From Dromiciops gliroides (Eukaryota; Chordata; Mammalia; Microbiotheria; Microbiotheriidae): a stretch of 64,000 bases of DNA. The stretch covers positions 12,224,223 to 12,288,222 of the forward strand of contig NC_057866.1 of NCBI RefSeq assembly GCF_019393635.1, given 5' to 3'. Position numbers and translations under genes: made by a program. The notes beneath the pieces were generated by a model. The model was not told the DNA's origin and did not search any database. It worked only from the letters and a program-made list of their open reading frames with translations. Shown in pieces: positions 1 through 9,559 of this stretch (its first letter is position 1; each line of letters opens with the position of its first letter).

Positions 1-600
1 GGCCAGTGCCTTCCATGTGTCCCAACTGACTCCAGAGTTTCTCAGAGTGCTTGAGAGGGTCCTTGTAGGCCTTCTTCTGGCCTCCGGGGGAGTGCCTCCC
101 TTGGGTAAGTTCTCTATGAAAGAGTTTTTTAGGCAAGTGTACATTTGGCATTTGAACGACTTGGCCTGGCCCATCGGAGATGCACTCTCTGCAGGAGCGT
201 GTGAATGCTGGGCAGTTCAGTTTGAGAAAGGACCTCAATGTCTAGTATCTTATCTTGCCAGATGATCTTCAGAATCTTCCTAAGACAATTCAAGTGCAAG
301 CAATTCAGTCAGTTTCCTGGCATGGCACTGGTAGCCTGTCTAGGTTTCACAGGCAGACTGCACCTCTGTAGACCTTCAGTTTGGTGGGCAGCCTAATACC
401 TCTTCTCTCCCGCTTTCCTCTGGGGTCTCCCAAACACTGAGCTAGCTCTGCCAATGTGTTTGTGGACCTCATCCTCTATCTGCACATCCCTGGAAAGTAA
501 ACCTCCAAGGAGAGGGAGCTTATCCACATCGTTCCAAATTTGTCCATGTCTGGGTAGTGCAGCGCTGGCTGGTGGAAAACTTGGTTTCTTGGACCTGACA
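1..600 (-). repeat. Non-LTR retrotransposon fragment (ORF2 C-terminal tail)
   Basis: Read on the minus strand, the first 300 bases translate to a decayed reverse-transcriptase tail. It includes 'CLRKILKIIWQDKI', followed by 'LPSIHTLLQRVHLRWAG', a motif typical of the C-terminal part of RTE/CR1-like LINE polyproteins. The frame is broken several times. The left end is cut by the window edge. The exact LINE family is not certain. Confidence 0.55.
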
Positions 601-689
601 AATAGAAGGTGATTAATGAATGTTTACTGGCTGATTGAGTGTCTTATATGCTTGAGAGATGGAATGTCCTGGTTCACTTGGTCAATGTG

Positions 690-851
690 TTTTTTGTTTG
701 TTTGTTTGTTTTTCAGTGAGGCAATTGGGGTTAAGTGACTTGCCCAGGGTCACACAGCTAGTAAGTAATAAGTGTCTGAGGCCGGATTTGAAATCAGGTA
801 CTCCTGACTTCCAGGGCTGGTGCTCTATCCACTGCGCAACCTAGCTGCCCC
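690..851 (-). repeat. tRNA-derived marsupial SINE
   Basis: Reverse-oriented copy ending in the head sequence complement 'ctagctgcccc' with the 'gggttaagtgacttgcccag' body. The A-rich tail reads as T-rich at 691-713. It is flanked by an imperfect target-site duplication of the type ggtcaaygygttttt. Confidence 0.88.
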
Positions 852-1032
852 TGGTCAACGCGTTTTTTAAAAAAAATTTACTGGGTCATGATCCTGAGAG
901 GGTCGTTGGAGTGAAGTTTCATCTCACAACACACAATAGTGACAAAGCTAATGAACAAAATGATGTTGGAGGGGCTGTGGGAAGCCAAGCACACTCATGC
1001 ATTGTTTAAGAAGATTAAGAAGAGTTCAGCCA

Positions 1033-1186
1033 GGGGCAGCTAGGTGGCGCAGTAGATAGAACACCGGCCCTGGAGTCAGGAGGACCTGAGATCAAATTTG
1101 ACCTCAGACACTTGACACTTACTAGCTGTGTGACCCTGGGCAAGTCACTTAACCCCAACTGCCTCACCAAAAAAAAAAAAAAGAAA
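1033..1186 (+). repeat. tRNA-derived marsupial SINE
   Basis: Full-length copy from 'ggggcagctaggtggcgcag' to 'gcctcacc' plus an A14 tail. B-box-like 'gttcaaat' is replaced here by a diverged 'gatcaaat'. Confidence 0.9.
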
Positions 1187-1189
1187 GAA

Positions 1190-1412
1190 GAAAAGGCACT
1201 ACGCTAAGTGCTTCGCTAATATAATTTCATTTGACCCTCACAACAACCCTGAAAGGGAGGTGCTATTATCGTTGCCATTTTACAGTTAAGGAAACTGAGA
1301 CAGTCAGTTACTATTAGTAATTATCCGAGGCCAGATTGGAACTCAGGTCCTCCTGACCCCAGGCCTAATGCTCTCAGCACTGTACCTACCTACCTACCAT
1401 CTGGCTGCCTAA
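1190..1412 (-). repeat. MIR/THER1-type CORE-SINE remnant
   Basis: The stretch reads as an antisense CORE-SINE: 'ccattttacagttaaggaaactgag' type core followed by 'actcaggtcctcctgacccc' and 'ccatctggctgcct'. It is more diverged than the neighbouring young SINEs. Confidence 0.7.
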
Positions 1413-2282
1413 GAAGTTTGGAGATAAGGACCTCAAACTCAGGAAAGATGGTAGGGCTAAACAGACAGTTAATGACAATTAAGCCTGTAGGAGCTGCTCA
1501 GATCACTGACAAGATGGGAGAGTGGACTGAGGGCTCGGGAAAGCCTTGAGGAGAACACAGAGGAAGAGAGGCAGTGCTGCCTAGTGAGCCCACCAGCAGC
1601 CCAACTGAGGAAGACCTGGCTTCAAACCTTGTCCCAACTCTAGGATCCTCAGCAAGTCAGCTGGCTGAGTTAGGTGGGGCTGATCAGCGGTCCAATCCCT
1701 GCCCCCAGGAGCTGTGCCTGTTTGTCTCTGCTCACAGCCCAACCACACAGGCCACAGCCAGCCACTCCTTAAGGGTCTGCTCAGTACCAAGCACTGTGCT
1801 ATTCCCTGGCGGTACAACACAAGCAAACAGGAAGCTGGTCCCAGTCCTGGTGGGGGGGAGAGTGGGGGGGGTGGGCAGGCTCACAGTCTAGTGGGAAAAG
1901 AGAACCCATTGAAGGCAAGGAAGGGACCGACTGGAGCTGGTGCTCAAGCATGGCTGGCCCTGGCTATGCCCACAATGGAAGTAGGCAAATCACCCATTGA
2001 GGGGGAAGCTTTGTCATAAAAGACATGGGCTTGGAATCAAGCAGAAGAGGTTTCTCCAGGGAGAAGCAAAACCAAAGATAAGCAGATAACAGGATAGACA
2101 AATGGAGGAATCTCAGAACTACTGAAATTTAGATTGACCCACTAGCTATCAGGACACACCAAAGAGGTAAGGGGAGATAAAATTCTATAGCTGGAAAGTC
2201 ACTTAGGTGTGGCTACTACCTAACCAGAGCTAGGAAACAGCAATAACCCCAAAGGTCAGGACCATCATTTCAAAAAAAGTCC
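1413..2282. other. Intergenic, no gene recognised; small L2 remnant
   Basis: No coding or RNA gene seen. Around 1767-1900 a diverged L2 3' end is suggested by 'cagtaccaagcactgtgct' followed by an 'acagtctagtggg' tail. The open frames here overlap each other on both strands and show no family motif. Confidence 0.4.
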
Positions 2283-2433
2283 GGGGGGAAGCTAGGTGGT
2301 GCAGTGGATAGAGCACTGGCCCTGGATTCAGGAGAACCTGAGTTCAAATCCGGCCTCAGACACTTGACACTTACTAGCTGTGTGACCCTGGGTAAGTCAC
2401 TTAACCCCCATTGCCCCGCCAAAAAAAAAAAAA
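2283..2433 (+). repeat. tRNA-derived marsupial SINE
   Basis: Copy with head 'gaagctaggtggtgcagtgg' and tail 'gccccgcc' plus A13. Slightly diverged at the head. Confidence 0.88.
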
Positions 2434-2682
2434 CAAGTTCCCCTGGACTCTCAGGAATATGACAAGCATCTAAGCTTTCCCCACCCTACCCCAAAAGGGA
2501 ACCTTCCATTTTCAGGTGGATACCCCATCTATCCTCTATAAAAGCGTTTGCCTTCCTTCTGTTCTGGGAGGATGTTTCTAGACCACCTTCTCCCTGGGGT
2601 GGGGGTGAAGTCTTTGACTTTCTCTAGCACCAAATAAAAGACCCCTTTAATTCTAATTGGACTGTGTGTAAGAGTGTAATTC

Positions 2683-2834
2683 TTTTTTTTTTTTTTTGGT
2701 GAAGCAATTAGGGTTAAGTGACTTGCCCAGGGTCACACAGCTGCTAAGTGTTAAGTGTCTGAGGCCGGATTTGAACTCAGGTTCTCCTGAATCCAGGGCC
2801 AGTGCTTTTATCCACTGCGCCATCTAGCTGCCCC
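2683..2834 (-). repeat. tRNA-derived marsupial SINE with clear TSD
   Basis: Antisense copy with a T15 tail, flanked by the exact target-site duplication 'aagagtgtaattctt' (just before 2683 and just after 2834), which shows a retrotransposition event at a TTTT/A type site. Confidence 0.92.
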
Positions 2835-3800
2835 AAGAGTGTAATTCTTTACTGAGAAATAATACCTAAAGCCCCCCACCTTTTCCCGTGACAATAAAAC
2901 TGCCAGAGTGAGGGGAGAGAGCAGGTTCTGGTCTTAGATCTTTCACTAACCCTCCCATATAACCTCAGGCAAGTCCCTTAACCTCAAGCCTTGGGCCCTT
3001 CTAGGTATGAAGAGAGACATGGCCAGAAGGTCCCGGCTAGCTTATCTACTCCCCCTTGAACAGATTAGTCCTCTCCCCTCTTTCTCAGCCTCTGTAACTG
3101 GTGTGCATCTTTCCATAATCCATCCAGAAAGGAGAAGCCCAGCTGTTCTGCAGCCAGGTCAGTGGGGGCAGAGAGCTGAGTGTTAAATTGTCGGTGCTCA
3201 TCAAGACTTGACTTGTTTTGTTCATCGTCTAAATTTAGAGCAAGGTAGATTACACTCACATGTGCGCCTAAAATACGATTAAACATTTGCCAGCATACCC
3301 TAGATCAATTCCACAGCACACACCATAACTGTAAAATCAGGGATGATCCCTGATGTCTTTTCCATTTCTAAATCCTAGAATGACCCGCAGTCAAACGGGA
3401 AGGCGCAAGCCTGGGCTCAGCAGATTTCAGGAAGGAAGGATCTCTCTCTAAATATATTAAGTACTTTCCTTGGGACTGGCACCACTGGGCTCTCAGCTGA
3501 GGAGACAGAGAGCCCAAAATGCAGCTACTTCCTATTCCCATTCCAATGTGAGACACTATAAGTAAATAAAATGTATGTGTGAGACTATGTGCTACAAATG
3601 GAGAGTAACCTGGGGTGGGGGGAGGACCAGGAAGTGCCTCTGGATTCTGAAGGAAGACCAAAAAGCTTAGAGGCTGAGGGGGAGTTCCCAGCAAGAAGGC
3701 TGGCCAGTACAAATACACTGGGAAATGGGAAAAAAAGCCCCGAGGCCAGTGTCCCAACAAAGAGGGACACAAAGCCTAAGATTGTTAAGGTAGGAAAGAG
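2835..3800. other. Intergenic, no gene recognised
   Basis: No gene recognised. A 73-codon minus-strand frame at 3065-3286 has a plausible-looking composition but no motif I know and no splice context, so it is not called. Confidence 0.4.
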
Positions 3801-4690
3801 CAAAATGTAAATCTAGGGCTTTAAATACCAAAAAGAAGATTTTATATTTGATTTTGGAGACAAGAGGGAGCCACTGGAGTTTATAGAGTAGGGGAGGTGA
3901 GATGGTGTGACCTGTGCTTAAGAAAATTACTTTTTTTGGGGGGGGGTGAGGCAATTGGGGTTAAGTGACTTGCCCAGGGTCACACAGCTAGTAAGTGTCA
4001 AGTGTCTGAAGTCGGATTTGAACTCTGGCCCTCCTAACTCCATGGCCAGTGCTCTATCCACCTAGCTGCCCCAAGAAAACTACTTTTGATTAGAAGATGG
4101 ATGGGGGTGGGGAAAAACAAGGGGCAGGGAGACCAAAGAGGTCAGGCCATTTAAATAGTCCAGGTGAGGGTGACCAGGGCCTAAACTAAGAGAGAGAAGG
4201 GGACATATACAAGAAACACCATGAAGGGAAAAACAAGACACAGAGGTCCCCAACGTGTGTAAATGAGAGGGCACTGGTGCTGTCAACATAATTAGAAAAT
4301 TTGGGGGAAGGGGAGGGAGGGCATTGGGGGAAAGAACAAATTTGACTTGTGATATGTTGAGTTTGAGGTGCCCAGGAGACAGCTGGCAATGAAGGCATAG
4401 AGCTCCAGAGAGAAATGTGGACTGGAAACAACAGTTTGGGGGTCACCTGCCAATAGATGGTGATTGAGCCCATCAGAGCTCAGTGATAGGAAGAGAAATA
4501 TTATAAAATAAAGGGAGGGTCCCGTGGTAAGTGGGCCTGATCTGGCTGAAGGTCAGCAAAGGAGACTAAGGAGGAGCAGACACAGGAGACCCAGCCCAGA
4601 GAAGTGTGGTCCTGGACAACAGGGGAGTGGACAGTGAGTGTCCAAGGCCCAACGGCACCTTGAAGGACATTCCTCATAATGAGATTGGAC
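3800..4690. repeat. Old dispersed mammalian repeat (family not determined), split by a SINE
   Basis: Phrases such as 'ggagccactggagttta', 'gtccaggtgagggtgacc' and 'gtttgaggtgcccaggagac' recur in the same order at 5640-6660, and in part at 14990-15790 and 32060-32660, so this is a dispersed repeat about 1 kb long. It is interrupted by a younger SINE at 3931-4072. I cannot name the family from memory. Confidence 0.55.
3931..4072 (-). repeat. tRNA-derived marsupial SINE
   Basis: Antisense copy inserted in the old repeat. It is flanked by 'aagaaaattactttt' and 'aagaaaactactttt', an imperfect target-site duplication. Confidence 0.9.
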
Positions 4691-4711
4691 TTTCTTAACA
4701 GTCCTGTTCCA

Positions 4712-4870
4712 GGGGCAGCTAGGTGGTACAGCGGATAAAGCACTGGCCCTGGATTCAGGAGGACCTGAGTTCAAATCTGACCTCAGATACTTGACACTTA
4801 CTAGCTGTGAGCCTGGGCAAGTCACTTAACCCTCATTGCCCTGAAAAAAATAACAAAAAAATTTTTTTCA
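4712..4870 (+). repeat. tRNA-derived marsupial SINE
   Basis: Sense copy from 'ggggcagctaggtggtacag' to 'cattgccctg', with an impure A-rich tail running into a T-rich stretch. Confidence 0.88.
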
Positions 4871-5344
4871 AGTCTTGTTTCAATCCCACCCAGGTGGGGA
4901 AGCCATTGTGCTCCACTCAGATTTGGGTGGGGATAAATTCTTTGAACAGATTGCCCAAGGCTGGGGGTTGGGGGGGGGTAAGTCAGAAGTAAATGACATA
5001 ATTAAAGTTCATTTGAACAGGTTTCAGGCCCCTCATTGTACTATTCATTCTCTCATTAATTGTTAACAAATCAGTTGATTGCCACCCTTGGTGGGGAGAG
5101 GTATATGGGCTTGCTAGCCTGCCACTATGATTGTCTTTGGCCAAATACCATCCTTTCATTAAGAAAACAATTAAATTACCCAGAAATTATGTCTCTTGAA
5201 CCTTTTTGAATGCCACAAATCATCGGGGACAGTGGAGAAAACAGCTTCAGTTTAGTAAAGAGGCAGATTGCAGAGGTAGAAGAGAGGGAGAAAAGAAAGT
5301 TCTGGTAGTTGTAGCTTTCTCAGTCTCACCTGAGAGATGAAGTC

Positions 5345-5470
5345 AATTCAAATCACCAATTTATTAAGTGCCTACTATGTGCCAGGTGTTGTTCTAAGTG
5401 CCAGGGACACAAAGACAGGCGAAAGCCCAGTTCCTGCTGTCAGTCTAATGGAAGAGAGACATCATAAAAA
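5345..5470 (+). repeat. L2 LINE 3' end remnant
   Basis: 'tttattaagtgcctactatg' followed by 'tgccaggtgttgttctaagt' is the characteristic ancient L2 3' end. It leads into the old dispersed repeat that follows. Confidence 0.65.
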
Positions 5471-5755
5471 CATTGGGAAATGTCTCATAGACAAGTTCCG
5501 AGGGAAGTGGGGTCAAGGAAGTTTTCCCAGAGAAGGCAGGATTTTAGCTGGGCTGTGCCGAAAGCCAGGAGGCCAGCATCCTTCTCACTACACCACGGAC
5601 GGCAGGAGAAGGGAAGTCTGGGAAGGGGCCAGCTCCCGATGGCCTTGAAAAGCCAAGCAGAGGCTTTTCTATTTGATCCGGGAGGCTGCCAGGAGCCACT
5701 GGAGTTTATTGAGTAGGGGCTGCCCTGGTTGGACCTGGGCTTTAGGAAGATCATT

Positions 5756-5911
5756 TTTTGTGTGTATGTTGGAGGGGGGGGGGCATTGAGGGTTAAGTGA
5801 CTTGCCCAGGGTCACAGCTAGTAAGCGTCAAGTGTCTGAGGTCACATTTGAAGTCAGGTCCTCCTAAATCTAGGTCTGGTGCTTTATCCACTTCACCACC
5901 TGGCTGCCCCC
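5756..5911 (-). repeat. tRNA-derived marsupial SINE, first of a tandem pair
   Basis: Antisense copy. The target sequence 'aggaagatca(t/c)ttttt' is found before it, between it and the next SINE, and after that SINE: two insertions at one target. Confidence 0.9.
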
Positions 5912-5925
5912 AGGAAGATCACTTT

Positions 5926-6069
5926 TTTGTTTTTTGAGGGGCAATGAGGGTAAAGTGACTTGCCCAGGGTCATACACCTAGTGAGTGTCAAGTGTCTGAG
6001 GCTGGATTTGAACTCAGGTCCTCCTGAATCCAGGGCCAGTGCTCTATCCACTGTACCACCTAGCTGCCA
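5926..6069 (-). repeat. tRNA-derived marsupial SINE, second of a tandem pair
   Basis: Antisense copy directly following the SINE ending at 5911, sharing the duplicated target 'aggaagatcattttt'. Confidence 0.9.
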
Positions 6070-6666
6070 AAAGGAAGATCATTTTGACAGCTGAGGGGGA
6101 AGGTGGATTGGAGTGGAGAGGGGCCAAACCAAGGCTACCTGGATAGTCCAGGTGTGCTGCGGGCCCAGTCAGGAGGCTCATGGCAAAGGTGGAATCTACA
6201 GAACCGACCAGATGTGGGGGATGGGAGATAGCAAAGAGTTGAGGGGGACACAGGTCTCAAGCCTGGGGAAGACAGCCGTGGCCTCGGCAATAATAGGGAA
6301 ATTCATTAAGGCCAAGAGGACTGTGGGAAAAATCATGGGTTGGTTTTGGACATAGCGAATTTAAGATGACCCAGGACTTCTTGTTCGTGATGTCCAATAG
6401 GCAGCTGGGGATGGGAGCCTGGAAGCCAAGAGAGGTGATGGATGGATGAGACATGAAAACCACCTGCAGAGATGGCAACTGAATCCACTGGACGGACATT
6501 TCTCAAGTGAATAGAGAAAGAGGCGGCGGTTCCGCAAAGGAGACTGAGGGGAGGCCGATTACAGACAGGTAGGAGGAGAAAGGGGAGAGAGTAGTGTCAC
6601 AAAAACAGATAATATCCAGAAGACGGTGATCAGCCACCATCAAAGGCTGAAGTCAAGAAAGACGAG

Positions 6667-6942
6667 TCATTTGATTTGACAATTAGGAGGTAACTGGTAA
6701 CAAGGGACAAAAATACAGAGGAGACGCGTGGGGCCCAAGTCCTCGTTGGACGGAACCGAACGGCCGAAGGCCCGGCTCCGCGTCTCCGTAACCATCGACG
6801 GCTGCCTCGCGCCCCCCGAAGGGGCCCAAATACCTGAGGCGCGGGCTCTGGAGTCCCGGTCCCTGAGGCCCATGAAGCGCACGATGGCCCGAGGCCGGGG
6901 GAAGCTGAACTTGAGGGGGGGAAGGCTAGACCTGAGATCCAT
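6667..6942 (-). CDS. Doubtful divergent first exon / open frame of unknown product
   Basis: A minus-strand frame starts with ATG at 6942 inside the CpG island and reads 'MDLRSSLPPLKFSFPRPRA' and onward for 91 codons. An AG|GTATTT donor-like site lies about 110 bases into it, so it could be a first coding exon of a transcript diverging from SNHG1. I do not recognise the product, and CpG islands often hold chance open frames. No continuation exon was found on the minus strand before the window edge. Confidence 0.2.
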   Translation of the reverse strand: MDLRSSLPPLKFSFPRPRAIVRFMGLRDRDSRARASGIWAPSGGARQPSMVTETRSRAFGRSVPSNEDLGPTRLLCIFVPCYQLPPNCQIK

Positions 6943-7280
6943 GGCGGCTGTGCACCTACACAGCCCGCCACAGTGAAGACCAACTGCGCATGTCAGGCGG
7001 ACACACGCGCCGGCCGGCCTGCGCGCGTGAGCGTGCGCACGCGCCGCTCTGGCAATTCAGGGGGCGCGCACGCCCCTCCGGCCCCAACCACATTGTAGTC
7101 GTCCGCGCGAGCCTTCCGGAACACTTCCTTTGTTCTCTTTCTCCCGTAGTCCCGAACGCTCCCGGCGAGAAAGGGCCGGTGCGCATGCGTCCTGCCATCC
7201 CGCTCCGTCCCTCCCATGACTCCACCATCCCATGAACCTTTGCGAGCCCGTACATAAAGCCTTCGCCGCGGCTCGTTCGT
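6720..7280. promoter_or_regulatory. CpG-rich promoter of SNHG1, possibly bidirectional
   Basis: The stretch is dense in CpG and holds NRF1-like 'gcgcatgcg' at about 7180, a second 'tgcgcatg' at about 6984 and a TATA-like 'tacataaag' at about 7251, some 30 bases before the 5'TOP start of SNHG1. In human, SNHG1 and SLC3A2 start close together and diverge. A divergent transcript is therefore plausible here, but no SLC3A2 exon is recognisable on the minus strand in this window. Confidence 0.65.
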
Positions 7281-7591
7281 CCTCTTTTGTCGCCGGCGCT
7301 GAATGAGGTAATGTTTGGCATCGGGTTGGTGGGGAGATAAGGAGGGGCAGATTTTTTTTTTTTAAACTAATTTCGTTCCCTGCCCGCTGGGTTTCCACTT
7401 TTTAATTAGGCTTCCTCGCCTAAACCAGAGATCCGGGTGGGGGGAGGGATGTTCTCCGGGGCCACGGAAGCACACGGGCCCCCCCACCAGTTCCTGGCGC
7501 GCATGCGCCCCACCTGGCCCCAGGGCAGGGGCTGTGGGATCGCGTTTCTGGTTTCAAGACCACCCTGGGGTGGGCGAGGCGTGGGCCGGGC

Positions 7592-7661
7592 CCCTCTGTG
7601 ATGAGACCTTTCACAGACCTGTGCTGATTCTCTGTGAGGACCAGAACCTTCTGAGCAGGAG
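7592..7661 (+). ncRNA. SNORD25: SNORD25 (U25) C/D box snoRNA
   Basis: C box tgatga at 7599 and D box ctga at 7651-7654. The internal segment 'cctttcacagacctgt' matches mammalian U25, which guides 2'-O-methylation of 18S rRNA (G1490 in human numbering). It lies in the first large intron of SNHG1, 84 bases before the 3' splice site. Confidence 0.93.
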
Positions 7662-7835
7662 CCCGTGCGTCCCCAGCGCCCCGATCCCGAGGGGTCGGCG
7701 CCGGAGCCTCCCCGCTCATGGCCGCTTCTTTCCCGCAGGGCCGCGTGGCTGAGAGCGAGGCCCCCGACGCCGCCGTGTCCCCCCAGGCCTCGGGTGAGTG
7801 GCGGGGAGCGGGTGGTCTGGCCTGCCTGGGGCTGA

Positions 7836-7909
7836 GCTACGAGGATGATTGGACTTGAATTCTCTCTTTCTGATGGGTCAGTGGAGAAAGCTAATCCGTC
7901 CTGAGTAGC
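7836..7909 (+). ncRNA. SNORD26: SNORD26 (U26) C/D box snoRNA
   Basis: The terminal stem gctac/gtagc closes a C box (gatgatt) and a D box ctga at 7901-7904. 'ctctctttctgatgg' is the conserved U26 D' region. U26 guides methylation of 28S rRNA. Confidence 0.93.
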
Positions 7910-8130
7910 CTCGCCCGAGACCCCGGGGAGCCCAGGGGAAGCCCCCCGCGATAAGACCGTGCTGGGGTGGGGGAGCCGGGCTCTGCCGGGGAAACTAGCC
8001 CGCTGCGCTCTCTTTTCAGGCCGGCCTTGGCCGGGGACGGAGGCCGCTGTGCTGACCAGCCGCCCGGGCTTCGGGGTAAGTCACTCTGTACCTAAGGGCG
8101 AGCCCTGGTCTGGGCTCTTCCACTCGGGCT

Positions 8131-8204
8131 TGTCCGCAGTGATGAACTTCAACGACAAGCATATGGCTGACTGGTTTTGATGTCGCTTTTTCTTCTGAGA
8201 AGTG
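8131..8204 (+). ncRNA. SNORD27: SNORD27 (U27) C/D box snoRNA
   Basis: C box tgatga at 8140 and D box ctga at 8195-8198. 'gacaagcatatggctga' is the signature guide of U27, which targets A27 of 18S rRNA. The D box is 76 bases before the next exon. Confidence 0.95.
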
Positions 8205-8451
8205 GGCAGGCCTCTCTGTTAGAGGCAAATCAGACGCATTGTGCCAAAAAGTAACATCTTGTTCCTGTCTCCAGGTTTCTTCTCAATGGATGTGACCTGA
8301 AAGTGCCCCAGGTAACTGGGGGACAGATTGGGGTGGAGTAGGGTGCCGTCCTCTCTGCCTTCCTCAGAAACGAGAAAAGGGGGCAAACTTGGCTCACCTA
8401 GGTTTCTGGGAAGTCGTGGGGGAAGGAGCCTCCCTCACTGGGCTATTAATC

Positions 8452-8533
8452 CCTGTCAGATGATTTGAATCTTACCTACTGAAGCTCTGTGAGGGCCAAC
8501 ATTCTTATAGCATGTTAGAGTTCTGATGGCAGC
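8452..8533 (+). ncRNA. SNORD28: SNORD28 (U28) C/D box snoRNA
   Basis: The terminal stem ctgtca/tggcag flanks the C box agatgatt and the D box ctga at 8523-8526. The 3' segment 'tagcatgttagagttctga' is the guide of U28, which targets C1391 of 18S rRNA. Confidence 0.93.
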
Positions 8534-8701
8534 TCCTGTTGTTCAACAGTTTCTGCATCAGCCTTGGTTCTTCTGACCCCTCCCCATTTCCCTCCGTCTC
8601 TCCCAGATCTCCTTTGATCCGTGCTACCTTCACCTTTCTCCTTACTAAGTAAGTTCTCTTTCATAATCCCTCTATTTGCTTGCATACCTGTCCGAGCCCT
8701 C

Positions 8702-8793
8702 GGTTTGAGCTGATGATGTGGGTATGAGCCCATTATCTAATGGACGACATGTGTCTTATGGCATTCTTTGAGTCACCAAAGCCCTGATCAACC
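8702..8793 (+). ncRNA. Unassigned C/D box snoRNA candidate with 18S rRNA guide
   Basis: It lies alone in its own intron (8649-8863) of SNHG1. C box tgatga at 8711-8716 and D box ctga at 8784-8787 are enclosed by an interrupted terminal stem (ggtt at 8702-8705 with aacc at 8790-8793). The D box is 76 bases before the next 3' splice site, the same spacing as its sister snoRNAs. The 14 bases before the D box, 'gagtcaccaaagcc' (8770-8783), are perfectly complementary to the 18S rRNA stretch GGCUUUGGUGACUC. By the box+5 rule they would direct methylation of the second U of its UUU, about U286 in human numbering as I count it from memory. It resembles none of the eight snoRNAs I know from human SNHG1. 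Expression and function are inference. Confidence 0.75.
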
Positions 8794-8967
8794 AGAAGGG
8801 GCCACAGTGAGATCCCTCTGCCGGCCTTTTAGAAAACTCCTAACCTGATATTTTATCTGGCAGGGAAATGCTGACTGGGCCTGCACCAGGCTGAGGAGCA
8901 GGTCATGGTGAGTAGTCTTCCTGTGGGACTCGAGGGCTCTGGGGTCAGCCGCGCGCCCCCCCCCCCC

Positions 8968-9096
8968 CAGTACCAATGAGGAAAGCAAACCCGTCTTAAT
9001 CCCAGTTCTGGCCCCAGAGCCAGCAATGGTGAACCCACTGGGGCTGGCTGGGGGAGAGGAGGATGGCGTGTTCCAGAAGGAACTGTCTGAGGTACA
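8968..9096 (+). ncRNA. Second SNORD22 (U22)-like C/D box snoRNA
   Basis: Shares with the copy at 10263 the long conserved blocks 'ggtgaacccactgggg' and 'aactgtctgagg', the unusual length of about 125 nt, the degenerate C box (aatgagga) and the D box ctga at 9087-9090. U22 is needed for 18S rRNA processing rather than for guiding a methylation. As far as I know human SNHG1 has only one U22, in the last intron. This extra copy lies between the unassigned snoRNA and SNORD29, with its D box 70 bases before the next exon. Confidence 0.85.
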
Positions 9097-9283
9097 AGAT
9101 CCCTTACAGAGCGGCTTGTTTGGGGGGAGGCAGTTTGGCTAATCAGCATTTCTGTTTTAGGCTTCAGCACAGCTTCCCCGCTTGGCACGAACTGGCAGCT
9201 TCTCCAGGAAAGGTTAGTCATCTAACCGGCAGATTTCCTGTGTAATTGGTTCACCTTGGCTCTGGGGGAGATCATGGCCTTCG

Positions 9284-9354
9284 GTTTCAGTGATGAGTCT
9301 AACTAGCTCACTATGATTTACATAAAAATGAAAAGGCTTGAACATCTGAGAAAC
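9284..9354 (+). ncRNA. SNORD29: SNORD29 (U29) C/D box snoRNA
   Basis: The stem gtttc/gaaac encloses C box gtgatga (9290) and D box ctga (9346-9349). 'aactagctcactatga' is the conserved U29 core, which guides methylation of 28S rRNA. Confidence 0.93.
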
Positions 9355-9559
9355 TGTGCCAAGGGGAGATGAGGTCCTACGTGCCTTGTTGGGAACCTGA
9401 CTGCCTTACTCTTCCCATAGGTCTTTTTAAGAGCTGCCTAAAGGAGACTGGCTGGGGCGCAGGGTGTGAGTCCCTTTGCTGCTATGTAAGTACTGGCTTG
9501 GACTCATTAAGATGGGGGGGCCCGGGGGGGGGGGTAATGGTGGGTTCTTTGCTAGAACT

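Larger units (their letters stand above)
5640..6660. repeat. Old dispersed mammalian repeat, second copy, split by two SINEs
   Basis: Contains the same ordered phrases as the copy at 3800-4690: 'ccactggagtttattgagta', 'tggatagtccaggtg' and 'tgtccaataggcagctgggg'. Two young SINEs sit inside it at 5756-6070. Confidence 0.55.

Noticed and set aside
3065-3286. 73-codon minus-strand frame of natural-looking composition
   Set aside because: No recognised family, no neighbouring exon or promoter; kept only as unassigned intergenic sequence.
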